Part shown: in pieces, positions 46,562-58,491 of the stretch | How the letters are laid out: each line of letters opens with the position of its first letter | Position numbering within the stretch: position 1 is the first letter of the stretch | Assembly (NCBI RefSeq): GCF_017161445.1 | Contig: NZ_CP071060.1 | Span: 1,364,001 to 1,428,000, forward strand | Reading direction: 5' to 3' | Source: Niveibacterium microcysteis | GTDB lineage: Bacteria; Pseudomonadota; Gammaproteobacteria; Burkholderiales; Rhodocyclaceae | DNA: 64,000 nt | Translations under genes and position numbers: made by a program | Notes under the pieces: model-generated | What the model was told of the DNA's origin: nothing | The model's input: the letters and a program-made list of their open reading frames with translations, nothing else | Database searches by the model: none

Positions 46562-47629
46562 ATGCGTCATTGGCCTCTGCTGGTGCCCGTGGTGGCGATA
46601 GCCCTGCTTGGCGCGGCGCTCAATTTGCCGCTCGGTACGGCGCTGACGATTGCCTGCGTGGTGGCCTTGATGGCGGTTGTCATTGCGGCCGTCCATCACG
46701 CGGAGGTCGTTGCGCATCGGGTCGGCGAGCCCTTCGGCACGCTGGTGCTGGCGCTCGCGATCACGGTGATCGAGGTGGCGCTGATCGTCTCGATGATGCT
46801 TGCCGGCGGACCTGAAAAGGCGGCGGTCGCACGTGATTCGGTGTACGCCACGGTGATGATCATCTGCACTGGCGTAATCGGCGCCTGCCTCGCCGCTGGC
46901 GCCTTGCGCCACCGCGAACAGTCTTTTCGCACCGAAGGTGCCGGCCCCGCACTGGCTGCCTTGGTGACGATGGCCACGATGGTGCTGGTGCTGCCGATCT
47001 TCACCACCTCGGCGCCAATTGCCCAGTACTCGACCTCGCAATTGGTGTTCATCGCGGCCGCGTCACTGGTGCTTTGGGCGGTCTTTGTCTTTGTGCAGAC
47101 GGTGCGGCATCGCGACTACTTCTTGCCGCCGGACGATGCTCACGATGCCGACACGCACGCTTCGCCGCCGAGCAAGGCAGCGGCGCTCGCCAGCTTTGGC
47201 TTGCTGCTGGTGTCTCTGGTGGCGGTGGTCGGGCTCGCGAAGGTGCTTTCGCCGCAGATTGAGGCGGCGGTGGCTGCGGCTGGTGCGCCACAGTCGGTGA
47301 TCGGTATTGCGATCGCGATGCTGGTGCTGTTGCCGGAAACCACAGCAGCACTGCGCGCCGCCATGGCGAACCGGCTGCAGACGAGCATGAACCTCGCGCT
47401 TGGCTCGGCTTTGGCCAGCATTGGCCTGACGATTCCGGTGGTCGTGCTGGCGGCAGTCTGGTTCGATCTGCCGCTGGTATTGGGGCTGGATCCGAAGGAT
47501 TTGGTGTTGCTTGCGCTCGCGTGCCTTGTCAGCACGATCACGCTTGGCACCGGCCGCACGAACCTGATGCAGGGCGCGGTGCACCTGGTGATCTTTGCGG
47601 CCTTCCTGTTCCTCTCACTGGTGCCTTGA
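46562..47629 (+). CDS. chaA: Calcium/proton antiporter of the ChaA type
   Basis: A 355-residue membrane protein with about eleven segments and the CaCA superfamily duplication. Acidic alpha-repeats are seen in GTLVLALAITVIEVALIVSMM (first half) and MLVLLPETTAALRAAMANRLQTSMNLALGSALASIGLT (second half). Family members export calcium or sodium in exchange for protons. I chose the ATG at 46562 (GGAAAGG upstream). Cation choice is not decided by sequence. Confidence 0.88.
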   Translation: MRHWPLLVPVVAIALLGAALNLPLGTALTIACVVALMAVVIAAVHHAEVVAHRVGEPFGTLVLALAITVIEVALIVSMMLAGGPEKAAVARDSVYATVMIICTGVIGACLAAGALRHREQSFRTEGAGPALAALVTMATMVLVLPIFTTSAPIAQYSTSQLVFIAAASLVLWAVFVFVQTVRHRDYFLPPDDAHDADTHASPPSKAAALASFGLLLVSLVAVVGLAKVLSPQIEAAVAAAGAPQSVIGIAIAMLVLLPETTAALRAAMANRLQTSMNLALGSALASIGLTIPVVVLAAVWFDLPLVLGLDPKDLVLLALACLVSTITLGTGRTNLMQGAVHLVIFAAFLFLSLVP

Positions 47630-47637
47630 GCCCCGGC

Positions 47638-48984
47638 TCAGCCGGCGAGCAGCCTGACCAGCAGGCCGGCAAGCGCGCAAGCGCCGATCACGTGGATCAC
47701 ATTGCGCTTGAAGCGGAACAGCGCGATCGCAGCCGCTACCGCAATGGCCGCTGATATCGCATCGAAGCGGCCCGAGAACCCGGCCGGCCACAGCACGTGG
47801 TAGCCGAAGAACAGCGCAAGGTTGAGGATCACGCCGACCACCGCTGCCGTGATGGCGGTGAGTGGCGCGGTGAACTTCAGGTCGTTGTGCGTCGCTTCGA
47901 CCAGTGGCCCGCCTGCGAGGATGAACAGGAAGGACGGCAGGAAGGTGAACCAGGTCACCAGGGTGGCCGCCACCGCGCCTGCCAGAAACAGGCTGTCGGG
48001 GCCGAACACCGCCTTCACATAGCCGCCGACAAAACCGACGAAGGCCACCACCATGATCAGCGGCCCGGGCGTCGTTTCACCCAGCGCGAGCCCGTCGATC
48101 ATCTGCGTCGGCGTCAGCCAGCCGTAGTGGGTGACGGCACCCTGGTAGACGTACGGCAGCACCGCGTAGGCGCCGCCGAAGGTCAGCAGCGCGGCCTTGG
48201 TGAAGAACCAGCCCATCTGCGTCAGATCGTGACGCCAGCCGAAGTGCAAGGTCAGCAGGCCCATCGGGATCAGCCATAGCGCGGCGCCAACGATCGCAAT
48301 GCTCATCAGCCTGCCCCAGCGGAAGCGCGCATGCGGCGGCGTAGGCGTGTCGTCGTCGATCAGCGCCAAGCCGTACGATTTCTGCGCACTGCCGTGTCCG
48401 CCGCCGGTCTTGAATGTTTCAGGCGCCACGCGGCCGCCGATATAGCCGATCAGCGCCGCGGCCGCGACGATGGCCGGGAAGGGCAGGTTCAGCGCGAAGA
48501 TCGCGACGAAGGACGCGGCCGCGATGCCCCACAGGATGCGGTTCTTCAGTGCCCGCGACCCGATGCGATGGGCCGCCTGCACCACGATTGCGGTAACCGC
48601 CGGTTTGATGCCGTAGAACAGCCCGGCGACCAGCGGCACATTGCCGAAGGCGATGTAGACCCACGAAAGCGCGATCAGGATCAGCAGAGAGGGCAGCACG
48701 AACAGCGCGCCCGCCACGATGCCGCCCCAGGTGCGGTGCATCAGCCAGCCGATGTAGGTGGCCAGTTGCTGCGCCTCGGGGCCGGGCAGCACCATGCAGT
48801 AGTTCAGTGCATGCAGGAAGCGGCGCTCGGAGATCCAGCGGCGGCGCTCGACCAGTTCCGCATGCATGATCGCAATCTGCCCGGCGGGGCCGCCGAAGCT
48901 GATGAAGCCGAGTTTCAGCCAGAACAGGAAGGCTTCGCGGAAGCTGACCGCTGGCGGCGCGGCGGAGGGTGAGGCGTGCGTCAT
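47638..48984 (-). CDS. chrA: Chromate transporter ChrA
   Basis: A 448-residue long-chain CHR protein with two homologous halves. Half one has FWLKLGFISFGGPAGQIAIMHAELVERRRWI and NYCMVLPGPEAQQLATYIGWLMH. Half two has FFTKAALLTFGGAYAVLPYVYQGAVTHYGWLTPTQMIDGLALGETTPGPLIMV. ChrA exports chromate, giving Cr(VI) resistance. The protein is complete, with hydrophobic C-terminus. It is convergent with the ChaA-type gene (8-bp gap). Confidence 0.95.
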   Translation of the reverse strand: MTHASPSAAPPAVSFREAFLFWLKLGFISFGGPAGQIAIMHAELVERRRWISERRFLHALNYCMVLPGPEAQQLATYIGWLMHRTWGGIVAGALFVLPSLLILIALSWVYIAFGNVPLVAGLFYGIKPAVTAIVVQAAHRIGSRALKNRILWGIAAASFVAIFALNLPFPAIVAAAALIGYIGGRVAPETFKTGGGHGSAQKSYGLALIDDDTPTPPHARFRWGRLMSIAIVGAALWLIPMGLLTLHFGWRHDLTQMGWFFTKAALLTFGGAYAVLPYVYQGAVTHYGWLTPTQMIDGLALGETTPGPLIMVVAFVGFVGGYVKAVFGPDSLFLAGAVAATLVTWFTFLPSFLFILAGGPLVEATHNDLKFTAPLTAITAAVVGVILNLALFFGYHVLWPAGFSGRFDAISAAIAVAAAIALFRFKRNVIHVIGACALAGLLVRLLAG

Positions 48985-49059
48985 GTCGGGGGCTCACGGA
49001 TTGTCCAGGCTCGACGTGGCCCGGATCGTATGCGCGAGATTGTCGCCCGCAGAACGGAA

Positions 49060-49089
49060 AACGCCCACCGGTTTTAGCCGGCGGGCGTT
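49060..49089 (-). terminator. Rho-independent terminator of the fru operon
   Basis: AACGCCC-A-CCGG, loop TTTTAG, CCGG-C-GGGCGTT: a stem with one mismatch. On the minus strand, it is followed by TTCCGTT, a short T-rich stretch. It begins 20 bases after the fruA stop codon. Confidence 0.7.
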
Positions 49090-49109
49090 GGCTTGCGTGA
49101 AGTGCTGCG

Positions 49110-50849
49110 TCAGGCGGTGGCTTCGACCGGCTTCTTCAGCGCATATAGCGCCACGGCGGTGACCGCGGTGCCCGCGACCAGCGCGAGGATGTAGCCGCCG
49201 AGGTTGCCCACCGCATTCGGGATCGGCAGCACGAACACGCCACCGTGCGGCACACGCAGCGTGCAGCCCAGCACCATCGACAGCGCACCGGCGGTGGCCG
49301 AGCCGGCCATCAGTGCCGGGATCACGCGCAGCGGGTCCTTCGCCGCGAAGGGGATCGCGCCTTCGGTGATGAACGAGATACCCAGCACCGCGGTGGCCTT
49401 GCCGGCTTCGCGTTCGTCTTCCGAGAAGCGGTTCTTGAACAGCATCGTCGCGAGCGCGATGCCCAGCGGCGGCGTCATGCCGGCGGCCATCACCGCGGCC
49501 ATCGGTGCGAACACGTCACTGCCGAGCAGGCCGGTGGCGAAGGCGTAGGCCGCCTTGTTGATCGGTCCGCCCATGTCGAAGGCCATCATCGAACCGAGCA
49601 GCAGGCCGAGGAACACCGCGCTGGAGCCCTGCAGGCCCTTGAGCCATGCGGTGATCGCGCCGAGCACTGCAGCGACCGGCTCGCCGACCACGTAGTACAT
49701 CAGCAGGCCAACGATGGTGGTGCCGAGCAGCGGTAGGATCAGCACCGGCTTGAGGCCGTCTAGATTGCGGCCAAGCTGGATCTTGTCGTTGAGGAATTTC
49801 ACCGTGTAGCCGGCAAGGAAGCCCGCGGCGATACCGCCGAGGAAGCCTGAGCCGATCGATGCGGCGATCATGCCGCCGATCATGCCGGGCGCGAGGCCGG
49901 GGCGATCCGCGATCGAGTGTGCGATGTAGCCGGCGAGGATCGGCACCATCAGCGCGAAGCCGCTCTTCGCGCCAATCGTGAACAGCGTCCAACCCAGCGT
50001 GCCCTTGTGTGCGTCGTCGTACACATAGATGCCGCCCAGCGCGAAGCCGAGTGCGATCAGCAGGCCGCCTGCGACGACGAAGGGAATCATGAAGGATACG
50101 CCGGTCATCAAGTGCTTGTAGGCACCGGTGCGCGCGGCCGATTGCTGGGCCTTAACATCCTTCACCTTGTCGGCCATGTCAGCGGCGGCGCCGACGCGTG
50201 CTTCGGTCAGCGCGGTGCGGATCAGGGCCGCGCCGTCGTTGATGGCGGCCTTGGTGTTGGTCTCGTAGATGCGCTTGCCGGCAAAACGGCTCTTGTCCAC
50301 CTTGGTGTCTGCCGCGATCACGACGATCTCGGCATTCGCGATTTCATCGGCCGTCAGCGCGTTCTGCGCGCCGACCGAGCCTTGGGTCTCGACCTTGATC
50401 GTGCGGCCGACCGCCTTGGCGCCGCCTTCCAGGCCTTCTGCGGCCATGAAGGTGTGCGCGATACCGGTGGGGCAGGAGGTGATCGCCACGATCTGCGGCA
50501 TCGCGGGGTTCCGTGCAGTGGCAGCGGGCTGCGCTGCCGGCGAAGCGGCGCCGGCCAGGGCCTGGCGGATTACGCTGTCTGCGTCACGGATCGCCGGTGC
50601 GGTGGGGCCCTCGACGATCCGCTTGGCGCCGAAGCGGGCTTTGTCGACCTGTGTATCGGCGGCGATGATGACCAGATCGGCTGCTGCGATGTCGGCATCG
50701 CTCAGTGCGTTGCGGGTGCCAACCGACCCCTGCGTTTCGACGCGGATCGTGTGGCCCAGCCGCGCAGCAGCTTGCTCAAGCGCTTCGGCGGCCATGAATG
50801 TGTGCGCGATGCCGGTGGGGCAGGCGGTCACGGCGACTATGCGTGCCAT
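49110..50849 (-). CDS. fruA: PTS fructose transporter subunit IIB'BC (FruA)
   Basis: A 579-residue permease that imports fructose and phosphorylates it to fructose 1-phosphate. Two tandem IIB domains occur, with Cys10 ([12 protein letters not shown]) and Cys126 ([12 protein letters not shown]), each followed by VETQGSVG. The IIC membrane domain starts near residue 235 ([28 protein letters not shown]) and ends near 570. As in enterobacterial FruA, the first IIB is the non-essential duplicate and the second is usually the active one. Last gene of the operon, 45 bases after fruK. Confidence 0.95.
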   Translation of the reverse strand: MARIVAVTACPTGIAHTFMAAEALEQAAARLGHTIRVETQGSVGTRNALSDADIAAADLVIIAADTQVDKARFGAKRIVEGPTAPAIRDADSVIRQALAGAASPAAQPAATARNPAMPQIVAITSCPTGIAHTFMAAEGLEGGAKAVGRTIKVETQGSVGAQNALTADEIANAEIVVIAADTKVDKSRFAGKRIYETNTKAAINDGAALIRTALTEARVGAAADMADKVKDVKAQQSAARTGAYKHLMTGVSFMIPFVVAGGLLIALGFALGGIYVYDDAHKGTLGWTLFTIGAKSGFALMVPILAGYIAHSIADRPGLAPGMIGGMIAASIGSGFLGGIAAGFLAGYTVKFLNDKIQLGRNLDGLKPVLILPLLGTTIVGLLMYYVVGEPVAAVLGAITAWLKGLQGSSAVFLGLLLGSMMAFDMGGPINKAAYAFATGLLGSDVFAPMAAVMAAGMTPPLGIALATMLFKNRFSEDEREAGKATAVLGISFITEGAIPFAAKDPLRVIPALMAGSATAGALSMVLGCTLRVPHGGVFVLPIPNAVGNLGGYILALVAGTAVTAVALYALKKPVEATA

Positions 50850-50894
50850 GGTGGATCTCCTCTTTTGGTGTGCTGTGTGGTGTGCGTGTCGGAG

Positions 50895-51871
50895 TCAGGC
50901 GACTACGGTGGTGCGTATGCGTTCGGCGAGTGCGCGTACCTCATCGGGTGCCGGCAGATGCGGCCCGAGCCTGGCGAGCTTGGCTGCCGAAAAAGCGGTT
51001 GCAAGCTGTGCGGCGGCCTTGAGGCTTGCGCGTTCCAGCGTTGCGGCCACGATGCCGGCCACCATCGCGTCGCCGGCACCGACGGTGCTGACGGGCTCGA
51101 TTTCCGCCGGGTGTGCTAGCAGCGCTTCTTCGCGATTCAGGAACAGCGCGCCATCGCCGCCCATCGAGACGACCAGGGTGCGGAGTGCCGGCGTGTCGTG
51201 CAGCAGCTTGCGGCCTGCTGCGACGACTGCGTCGACGTCCGGCAGCGCATGGCCGACCAGTTCGGCGAGTTCGTCGCGGTTCGGTTTTGCGATATCCGGC
51301 CCGGCCGCGATCGCCGCGGCCAGTGCCGCACCGCTGGCATCGAGCAGGCTACGCCCGCCGCGCTGGCGTACCGCTTCGATCAGGCGGGCATAGATCTCGG
51401 CCGGCCAACCCGGAGGCAGGCTGCCTGCGAGCACAACCCAGCCCGCCTGCGGTAGCAGGGCATCCAGGCAGGCCTCGAAGTGAGCCGTCGCCTGTGCGAT
51501 GGCATCAGCGGAAAGGCTGGGGCCGGGCATGTTCACGTCGGTGGTCTCGCCGGTTGCGCGGTCTACCAGTTTGGTGTTGATGCGGGTCAGGCCGTCGAGG
51601 TAGTGGAAGCGGTTGTCGATCTGCTTTGCGGCAAACAGTGCCTCGAACTGCGCGGCGTTGTCACGCCCGAGCAGGCCACTGACTGCTGTCGGCACGCCAT
51701 AGTCGGCGAGGCAGGACGCGACGTTGATGCCCTTGCCGCCCACGTCGGCCTGCATGCTCAGCGCGCGGTTGACCTCGCCAAGCTTGAGCTCACTCACCGC
51801 GATCGTGTGATCCAGCGCCGGGTTCAGCGTGAGCGTCAGCACCACGGGGCTGCGGGATGTAGCGATCGAGT

Positions 51872-51875
<4 letters not shown>
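50895..51875 (-). CDS. fruK: 1-phosphofructokinase FruK
   Basis: A 326-residue PfkB-family kinase converting fructose 1-phosphate to fructose 1,6-bisphosphate. PfkB patterns are clear: LTLNPALDHTIAVSELKLGEVNR, the glycine-rich DVGGKGINVA near the N-terminus, and the signature with catalytic Asp VSTVGAGDAMVAGIVAA. Overlaps fruB by 4 nt (ATGA) and lies 45 bases upstream of fruA. Confidence 0.95.
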
Positions 51876-54355
<2,480 letters not shown>

Positions 54356-54394
54356 CGCCTACTCCGAGCGTGCATGCCAAGATTGGATGTTCTC

Positions 54395-54423
54395 TTTGTA
54401 ATCGATTACATTTGATGTGTCAA
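54395..54423 (-). promoter_or_regulatory. Promoter of the fruBKA operon
   Basis: On the minus strand: TTGACA (54423-54418), 17 bases, TACAAA (54400-54395). The -35 is perfect. It lies 40-68 bases upstream of the fruB ATG, and the palindromic operator at 54397-54410 overlaps the spacer and -10. Confidence 0.7.
54397..54410. promoter_or_regulatory. FruR operator 1 (fruB promoter)
   Basis: TGTAATCGATTACA, a perfect 14-bp palindrome with the central CG expected for LacI-family operators. It overlaps the fruB promoter, so a bound repressor would block transcription initiation. Confidence 0.8.
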
Positions 54424-54561
54424 AGATTTTTATTTATCCCTCGCTTGTTCGGGCTTCAAAGCCTTTGCTGGATGGAGGTTGGGTCCGTGGCTAAAAGCGT
54501 TCCAGCAAGAAAATTGCTGCTCAGAACGCACACCTCCCGGGTTTTGGGGCAGAATGAATGC

Positions 54562-54573
54562 GTAATCGATTAC
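54562..54573. promoter_or_regulatory. FruR operator 2 (fruR upstream)
   Basis: GTAATCGATTAC, the same core as operator 1, placed 19 bases before the fruR ATG. This suggests autoregulation and possibly looping between the two sites, whose centres are about 164 bases apart. Confidence 0.8.
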
Positions 54574-54591
54574 ATTGCGGCGGGGTAGGGC

Positions 54592-55590
54592 ATGGCTCGG
54601 ATCATTGATGTGGCGAAACACGCAGGGGTGTCTGTGGCCTCCGTCTCCCGCGTGCTGTCCGGCTTGCCTGGCGTCAGCGAAGACACCCGGGCGCGCGTCC
54701 AGGCCGCCGCGAAGGCGTTGAACTATCGGCCTGACCTGGCTGCGCGGCGACTACGCTCGCGCCGTACCGACACCATCGGGCTGATCGTGTCGGATATCCG
54801 TAACCCATTCTTTACCGAGGTCAGCCGCGCGGTGGAGGACATGGCCTACGAACACGGCCAGCGCGTGATCCTGTGCAATGCCGATGAGGACCCGGAGAAG
54901 GAGGCCTTCTATCTGGAGCTGATGCACAACGAGAACGTCAGCGGCGTGATCCTGTCGCCGACGCTGCAACTGCTCTCGCAGTTCCGCGCGAGCGACTACA
55001 CCTTCCCGGTGGTGCTTGTGGACCGTTGCGAACGCAGCACCGAAGCCGACGCTGTCGTGCTCGACAACGTCGACGCGGCCTACCGCCTGACTGAACATCT
55101 GATCGAGCGCGGCCACCGCCGCATCGCCTTTCTGTATGGTGCGGGCAGTGCGACGGGCCAGCAGCGGAACGAGGGCTACTCTCTGGCGATGGCGCGCGCC
55201 GGATTGGCTGCACAAGCCTCCGCCTTGCGGCCGGTGGTGGCCGATGCGCGCGATGCCGCGCTTGAGCTCCTCGCCGGTCGGCAGCCGCCCGAGGCGCTCA
55301 TGGCAAGCAACGGCCTGCTATTGCTCGGGGTTGCAGAAGCGGTGCGGGAGCTGGGCCTGCCGTGCCCGGAACGTATCGCCGTGGCAGGCTTCGATGACCT
55401 GCCTTGGGTCCGCTTGGTGGATCCGGGCTTTACGGTGATTGCACAGCCCACCTACGACATCGGGCATGCCGCGATCGAATTGCTGTTGCAGCGCATAGCG
55501 CAGCCCTCGCAGGCGGTTCGCCGCGTGGTGCTGCGCGGTGAGCTGATCGTCCGTGGTTCTACGGCGCAGCGCGTCACCGCGCCGGCCTGA
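54592..55590 (+). CDS. fruR: LacI-family fructose operon regulator FruR
   Basis: A 332-residue repressor. The N-terminal helix-turn-helix is DVAKHAGVSVASVSRVLSGLPGVSEDTRARVQAAAKALNYRP, with the hinge ARRLRSRRTDTIGLIVSD. The sugar-binding core follows, with RNPFFTEVSRAVEDMAYEHG and FDDLPWVRLVDPGFTVIAQPTYDIG. It is divergent from fruBKA with two palindromes between. The effector is probably fructose 1-phosphate (family knowledge). Confidence 0.93.
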   Translation: MARIIDVAKHAGVSVASVSRVLSGLPGVSEDTRARVQAAAKALNYRPDLAARRLRSRRTDTIGLIVSDIRNPFFTEVSRAVEDMAYEHGQRVILCNADEDPEKEAFYLELMHNENVSGVILSPTLQLLSQFRASDYTFPVVLVDRCERSTEADAVVLDNVDAAYRLTEHLIERGHRRIAFLYGAGSATGQQRNEGYSLAMARAGLAAQASALRPVVADARDAALELLAGRQPPEALMASNGLLLLGVAEAVRELGLPCPERIAVAGFDDLPWVRLVDPGFTVIAQPTYDIGHAAIELLLQRIAQPSQAVRRVVLRGELIVRGSTAQRVTAPA

Positions 55591-55599
55591 GGGCCGCGA

Positions 55600-56586
55600 T
55601 CAGCCTTCGATCTTGGGGTCGCGCGCGAGCAGGCGCTCGACCGCTTCGCGTGGCGGCAATCCCTCGTGCAGCACGGCGTCGACCGCCGCGGTGATCGGCA
55701 TGTCCACGCCGAGCCTGCGCGCCAGCGCGGCCACTTCACGCGCAGTCGGTACCCCTTCGGCGACATGGCCCAGGCTGTCGAGGATCTCGTCGAGCTTGCG
55801 GCCTTCGGCCAGGGCGAGGCCGACGCGGCGGTTGCGCGACAGATCGCCGGTACATGTGAGGATGAGGTCGCCTACGCCAGCGAGGCCGCTGAAGGTTTCA
55901 CGACGCCCGCCAAGTGCGAGGCCGAGGCGCGTGATCTCCGCCAGGCCGCGCGTGATCAGCGCGGCGCGGGCGTTGAGCCCGAAGCCCATGCCGTCGCAGA
56001 TGCCGGTTGCAATCGCCAGCACATTCTTCACCGCACCGGACACCTCGGCGCCGACTACGTCGTCCGCCGCGTAGATGCGCAGCCGGTTGTGATGCAGCTG
56101 TGCCGCCCAATGCGTTGCAAAAGCGAGCGAATTGCCGGCAAGCGTGACGGCGCCTGGAAGCCCGGCCGCGACTTCCTGCGCAAAACTCGGGCCGGTCAGC
56201 ACTGCAACCGGGTGCTCGGCACCAAGCTCTTCCGCCGCAATATCGTGTGGCAGCTTGCCGGTGCCGACCTCGAGCCCCTTGCAGGCCCAGATTACCGGGA
56301 GCGACGGCGCCAGCTCGGCGACCGAGCGAAGGCAGAAACGCAGGCCGGCCGTGGGTGTGACAACCAGCACCAGGTCCGCGCCGGAGAATGCTTCGGCGTG
56401 CGAGTCGACAACGTCGACCGATGCTGGCAGTTTCACGCCGGGTAGCAACGGATTCTCGCGCGAGCTGCGCAACTGCGCCTGGAGGTCGGTCTCCCGCCCC
56501 CACAGTGCGATCGAATGGCGCGCGGAAAAGCTGAGGGCCAGTGCAGTCCCCCAAGCGCCCGAACCCAGGATGGCGATGCGGCTCAT
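55600..56586 (-). CDS. gpsA: Glycerol-3-phosphate dehydrogenase [NAD(P)+] GpsA
   Basis: A 328-residue enzyme reducing dihydroxyacetone phosphate to glycerol 3-phosphate for phospholipid synthesis. The Rossmann motif is GSGAWGTA (8-15). Other family patterns are WACKGLEVGTGKL, AVLTGPSFAQEVAAGLPGAVTLA, and the catalytic Lys in GAEVSGAVKNVLAIATGICDGMGFG. Convergent with fruR (9-bp gap). Upstream lie the SH3 gene and secB, a common betaproteobacterial order. Confidence 0.97.
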   Translation of the reverse strand: MSRIAILGSGAWGTALALSFSARHSIALWGRETDLQAQLRSSRENPLLPGVKLPASVDVVDSHAEAFSGADLVLVVTPTAGLRFCLRSVAELAPSLPVIWACKGLEVGTGKLPHDIAAEELGAEHPVAVLTGPSFAQEVAAGLPGAVTLAGNSLAFATHWAAQLHHNRLRIYAADDVVGAEVSGAVKNVLAIATGICDGMGFGLNARAALITRGLAEITRLGLALGGRRETFSGLAGVGDLILTCTGDLSRNRRVGLALAEGRKLDEILDSLGHVAEGVPTAREVAALARRLGVDMPITAAVDAVLHEGLPPREAVERLLARDPKIEG

Positions 56587-56662
56587 GGTGCTTTCACTCT
56601 AGGCTGGTTGGCGGGAAAGTGCGTGGCAGGCAGCGCGCTGGCGCTGCCGCACGCTGGGGGCA

Positions 56663-57103
56663 TCAGTCGCCCCAGACATCCTGGGCGCGGGCGAAGCCGC
56701 TTGCGCCGTCGCGATGTTTGACGCGGACCCAGCCGGAACTCAGCTTCTCGCCGAACTCGAGGATGACATCCTTCTCGGCGCGGAAAGCCACCGGGCTGGC
56801 GGCGTCGGCCTGCTGGTAGATGTCGGCGGTGGCCGCGGTGACGATCACGGTGCGGGCATTGGCGAGCGATTTACGCTCGATCCAAGCGATGCCACCCGAT
56901 GCGTCACGGACCTTGGCCCACTGATCCAGCCCGACGATCAGTTCGACCGGCGTACCGCGCTGGATCACGAAGAGCTTCTTGCCTTGCTTCGAGGGTGCGT
57001 CGTAGAGCACCGCCACCTCGTTCACGGCACGGAATTCAAGCGCCGCCGCGGCGCCCGGAAAGGCGATCGCGGCGGCGGACAGCCAGGCTGCAAGTGCGCG
57101 CAT
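56663..57103 (-). CDS. Exported SH3-like domain protein
   Basis: A 146-residue protein with a Sec signal (about 1-21, ending AFPGAAA). Two bacterial SH3-type repeats follow: NEVAVLYDAPSKQGKKLFVIQRGTPVELI...WAKVRDASGGIAWIERKSL and AATADIYQQADAASPVAFRAEKDVILEF...WVRVKHRDGASGFARAQDVWG. SH3b domains bind peptidoglycan or murein peptides. It lies between secB and gpsA in the same direction, with 6 bases to secB. Confidence 0.8.
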   Translation of the reverse strand: MRALAAWLSAAAIAFPGAAAALEFRAVNEVAVLYDAPSKQGKKLFVIQRGTPVELIVGLDQWAKVRDASGGIAWIERKSLANARTVIVTAATADIYQQADAASPVAFRAEKDVILEFGEKLSSGWVRVKHRDGASGFARAQDVWGD

Positions 57104-57109
57104 GCGTGA

Positions 57110-57568
57110 TTACTGGATCACCACGTCGCTGCCAGCGGCTTGCTGCTGTTCCTGGCGGGCCTGGTACAGCGCTTCGAAGTTCACCGGGGCCAGCAGGATC
57201 GGCTGGAAGCCGGCGCGGGTGATCGCGTCGGAGACGGCTTCACGGGCGTACGGGAAGAGGATGTTGGCGCAGCCGATCATCGTCACCGGCTGAACATCGG
57301 CTTCGGCGAAGTTGCGGATCTGGAACACGCCGCACTGGGCGACTTCAACCAGGAATACGGTCTTCTCGCCCGAGGTGGCCTTGACGGTGACGTTCACCAC
57401 GACGTTGTAGTAGCCGTCGTCAACCTTGTTGGCGGCGGTGTTCAGCTCGACGGCGATCTGCGGCGCTTCGCGCTCGAGGAAGATCTGCGGCGCGTTCGGC
57501 ACCTCGATCGAGAGATCCTTGACGTAGAGTTTTTCGATCGAGAAGACCGGTTGTGCTTGTTCGCTCAT
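57110..57568 (-). CDS. secB: Protein-export chaperone SecB
   Basis: A 152-residue cytosolic chaperone holding preproteins unfolded for SecA. Family patterns are [92 protein letters not shown]. Length agrees with the family (about 150-165). Confidence 0.97.
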   Translation of the reverse strand: MSEQAQPVFSIEKLYVKDLSIEVPNAPQIFLEREAPQIAVELNTAANKVDDGYYNVVVNVTVKATSGEKTVFLVEVAQCGVFQIRNFAEADVQPVTMIGCANILFPYAREAVSDAITRAGFQPILLAPVNFEALYQARQEQQQAAGSDVVIQ

Positions 57569-57649
57569 TTTTTACTGCCTGGTGTGGTGATGTTGAATGG
57601 GGCGCAGGCGAGGGGCCTGCAAACGAAACTGGATTATGCCCGACCGCGT

Positions 57650-57916
57650 TCAGGCGTCCGGGCCGGCAAGCAGCGGATCAAGCTCGCCGGCATGATCCAG
57701 TGCATACAAGTCGTCGCAGCCGCCAATGTGGCGTTCGCCGATGAAGATCTGCGGCACGGTACGCCGGCCGGTGATCTCCATCATGTGGTCGCGCTGGGCG
57801 GGATCAAGGTCGATGCGGATCTTTTCGATCTCGCTCACGCCCTTGCGCCGCAACAGCTGCTCGGCGCGCACGCAGAACGGGCACACGGCGGTGGCGTACA
57901 TCACGACTTTTGCCAT
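57650..57916 (-). CDS. grxC: Glutaredoxin 3 (GrxC)
   Basis: An 88-residue dithiol glutaredoxin with active site C12-P-F-C15 (the common form is CPYC). Family patterns VVMYATAVCPFCVRAEQLL, RRTVPQIFIGERHIGGCDDLYAL agree, including the cis-Pro in TVPQIF and the GG-C/D region. The start is ATG at 57916; the frame extends to 57961 but the extension is not conserved. It lies 8 bases downstream of the rhodanese gene. Confidence 0.95.
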   Translation of the reverse strand: MAKVVMYATAVCPFCVRAEQLLRRKGVSEIEKIRIDLDPAQRDHMMEITGRRTVPQIFIGERHIGGCDDLYALDHAGELDPLLAGPDA

Positions 57917-57924
57917 GGCGTGCC

Positions 57925-58335
57925 TCAGCCCTTGACGACCGGGTGGTTGTCCTTGCGCCACAGGGCGATGCCGCCAGAAAGGTTGTAGGCCTTCTCAATG
58001 CCGGCTGCCTTCAGCGTGCTCAGCGCGCTATTGGAACGCGCGCCGCTCTGGCAGACCAAGATGATCGGCTTGTTCTTGAACTTCGCCAGTTCGCCGGCGC
58101 GCTTTGCCAGTTCGCCGAGCGGAATGTTTCGCGCATTCGGCAGGTGGCCGCTGGCGAACTCGTCCGCCTCGCGCACATCCACGACGATTGCATTCTCACG
58201 GTTGATCAGAAGTGTGGCCTCGACCGGCGTGACGCCGCTGGCGCCCCCGCGGCCACGCATGAATTCGGCAATCAGCATGGCGCCAGAGACGACAGTGATC
58301 ACGACAAGGAAGACGTTTTGCTTGATGAACTCCAT
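57925..58335 (-). CDS. Membrane-anchored rhodanese-like protein
   Basis: A 136-residue protein with an N-terminal membrane segment (about 8-26) and a rhodanese domain (VTPVEATLLINRENAIVVDVREADEFASGHLPNARNIPLGEL). The active-site loop is C95-Q-S-G-A-R-S. The position next to grxC and secB is typical of betaproteobacteria. The role is presumably sulfur transfer at the membrane. Start is ATG at 58335. Confidence 0.9.
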   Translation of the reverse strand: MEFIKQNVFLVVITVVSGAMLIAEFMRGRGGASGVTPVEATLLINRENAIVVDVREADEFASGHLPNARNIPLGELAKRAGELAKFKNKPIILVCQSGARSNSALSTLKAAGIEKAYNLSGGIALWRKDNHPVVKG

Positions 58336-58491
58336 GATCCAACTCAGAAAGCGGCCTAAAAGCGGGAGGTGCGGTGGCCGAATCCGATAAAATACCACCA
58401 TCTCGCGCAGGACGCCTTTGACGGGCTTCCGTTCCAGACCGGGCGCGGTTGATGTGTCCCCCTAGCAAAAACACGTGTTTCAGGAGTCTGT

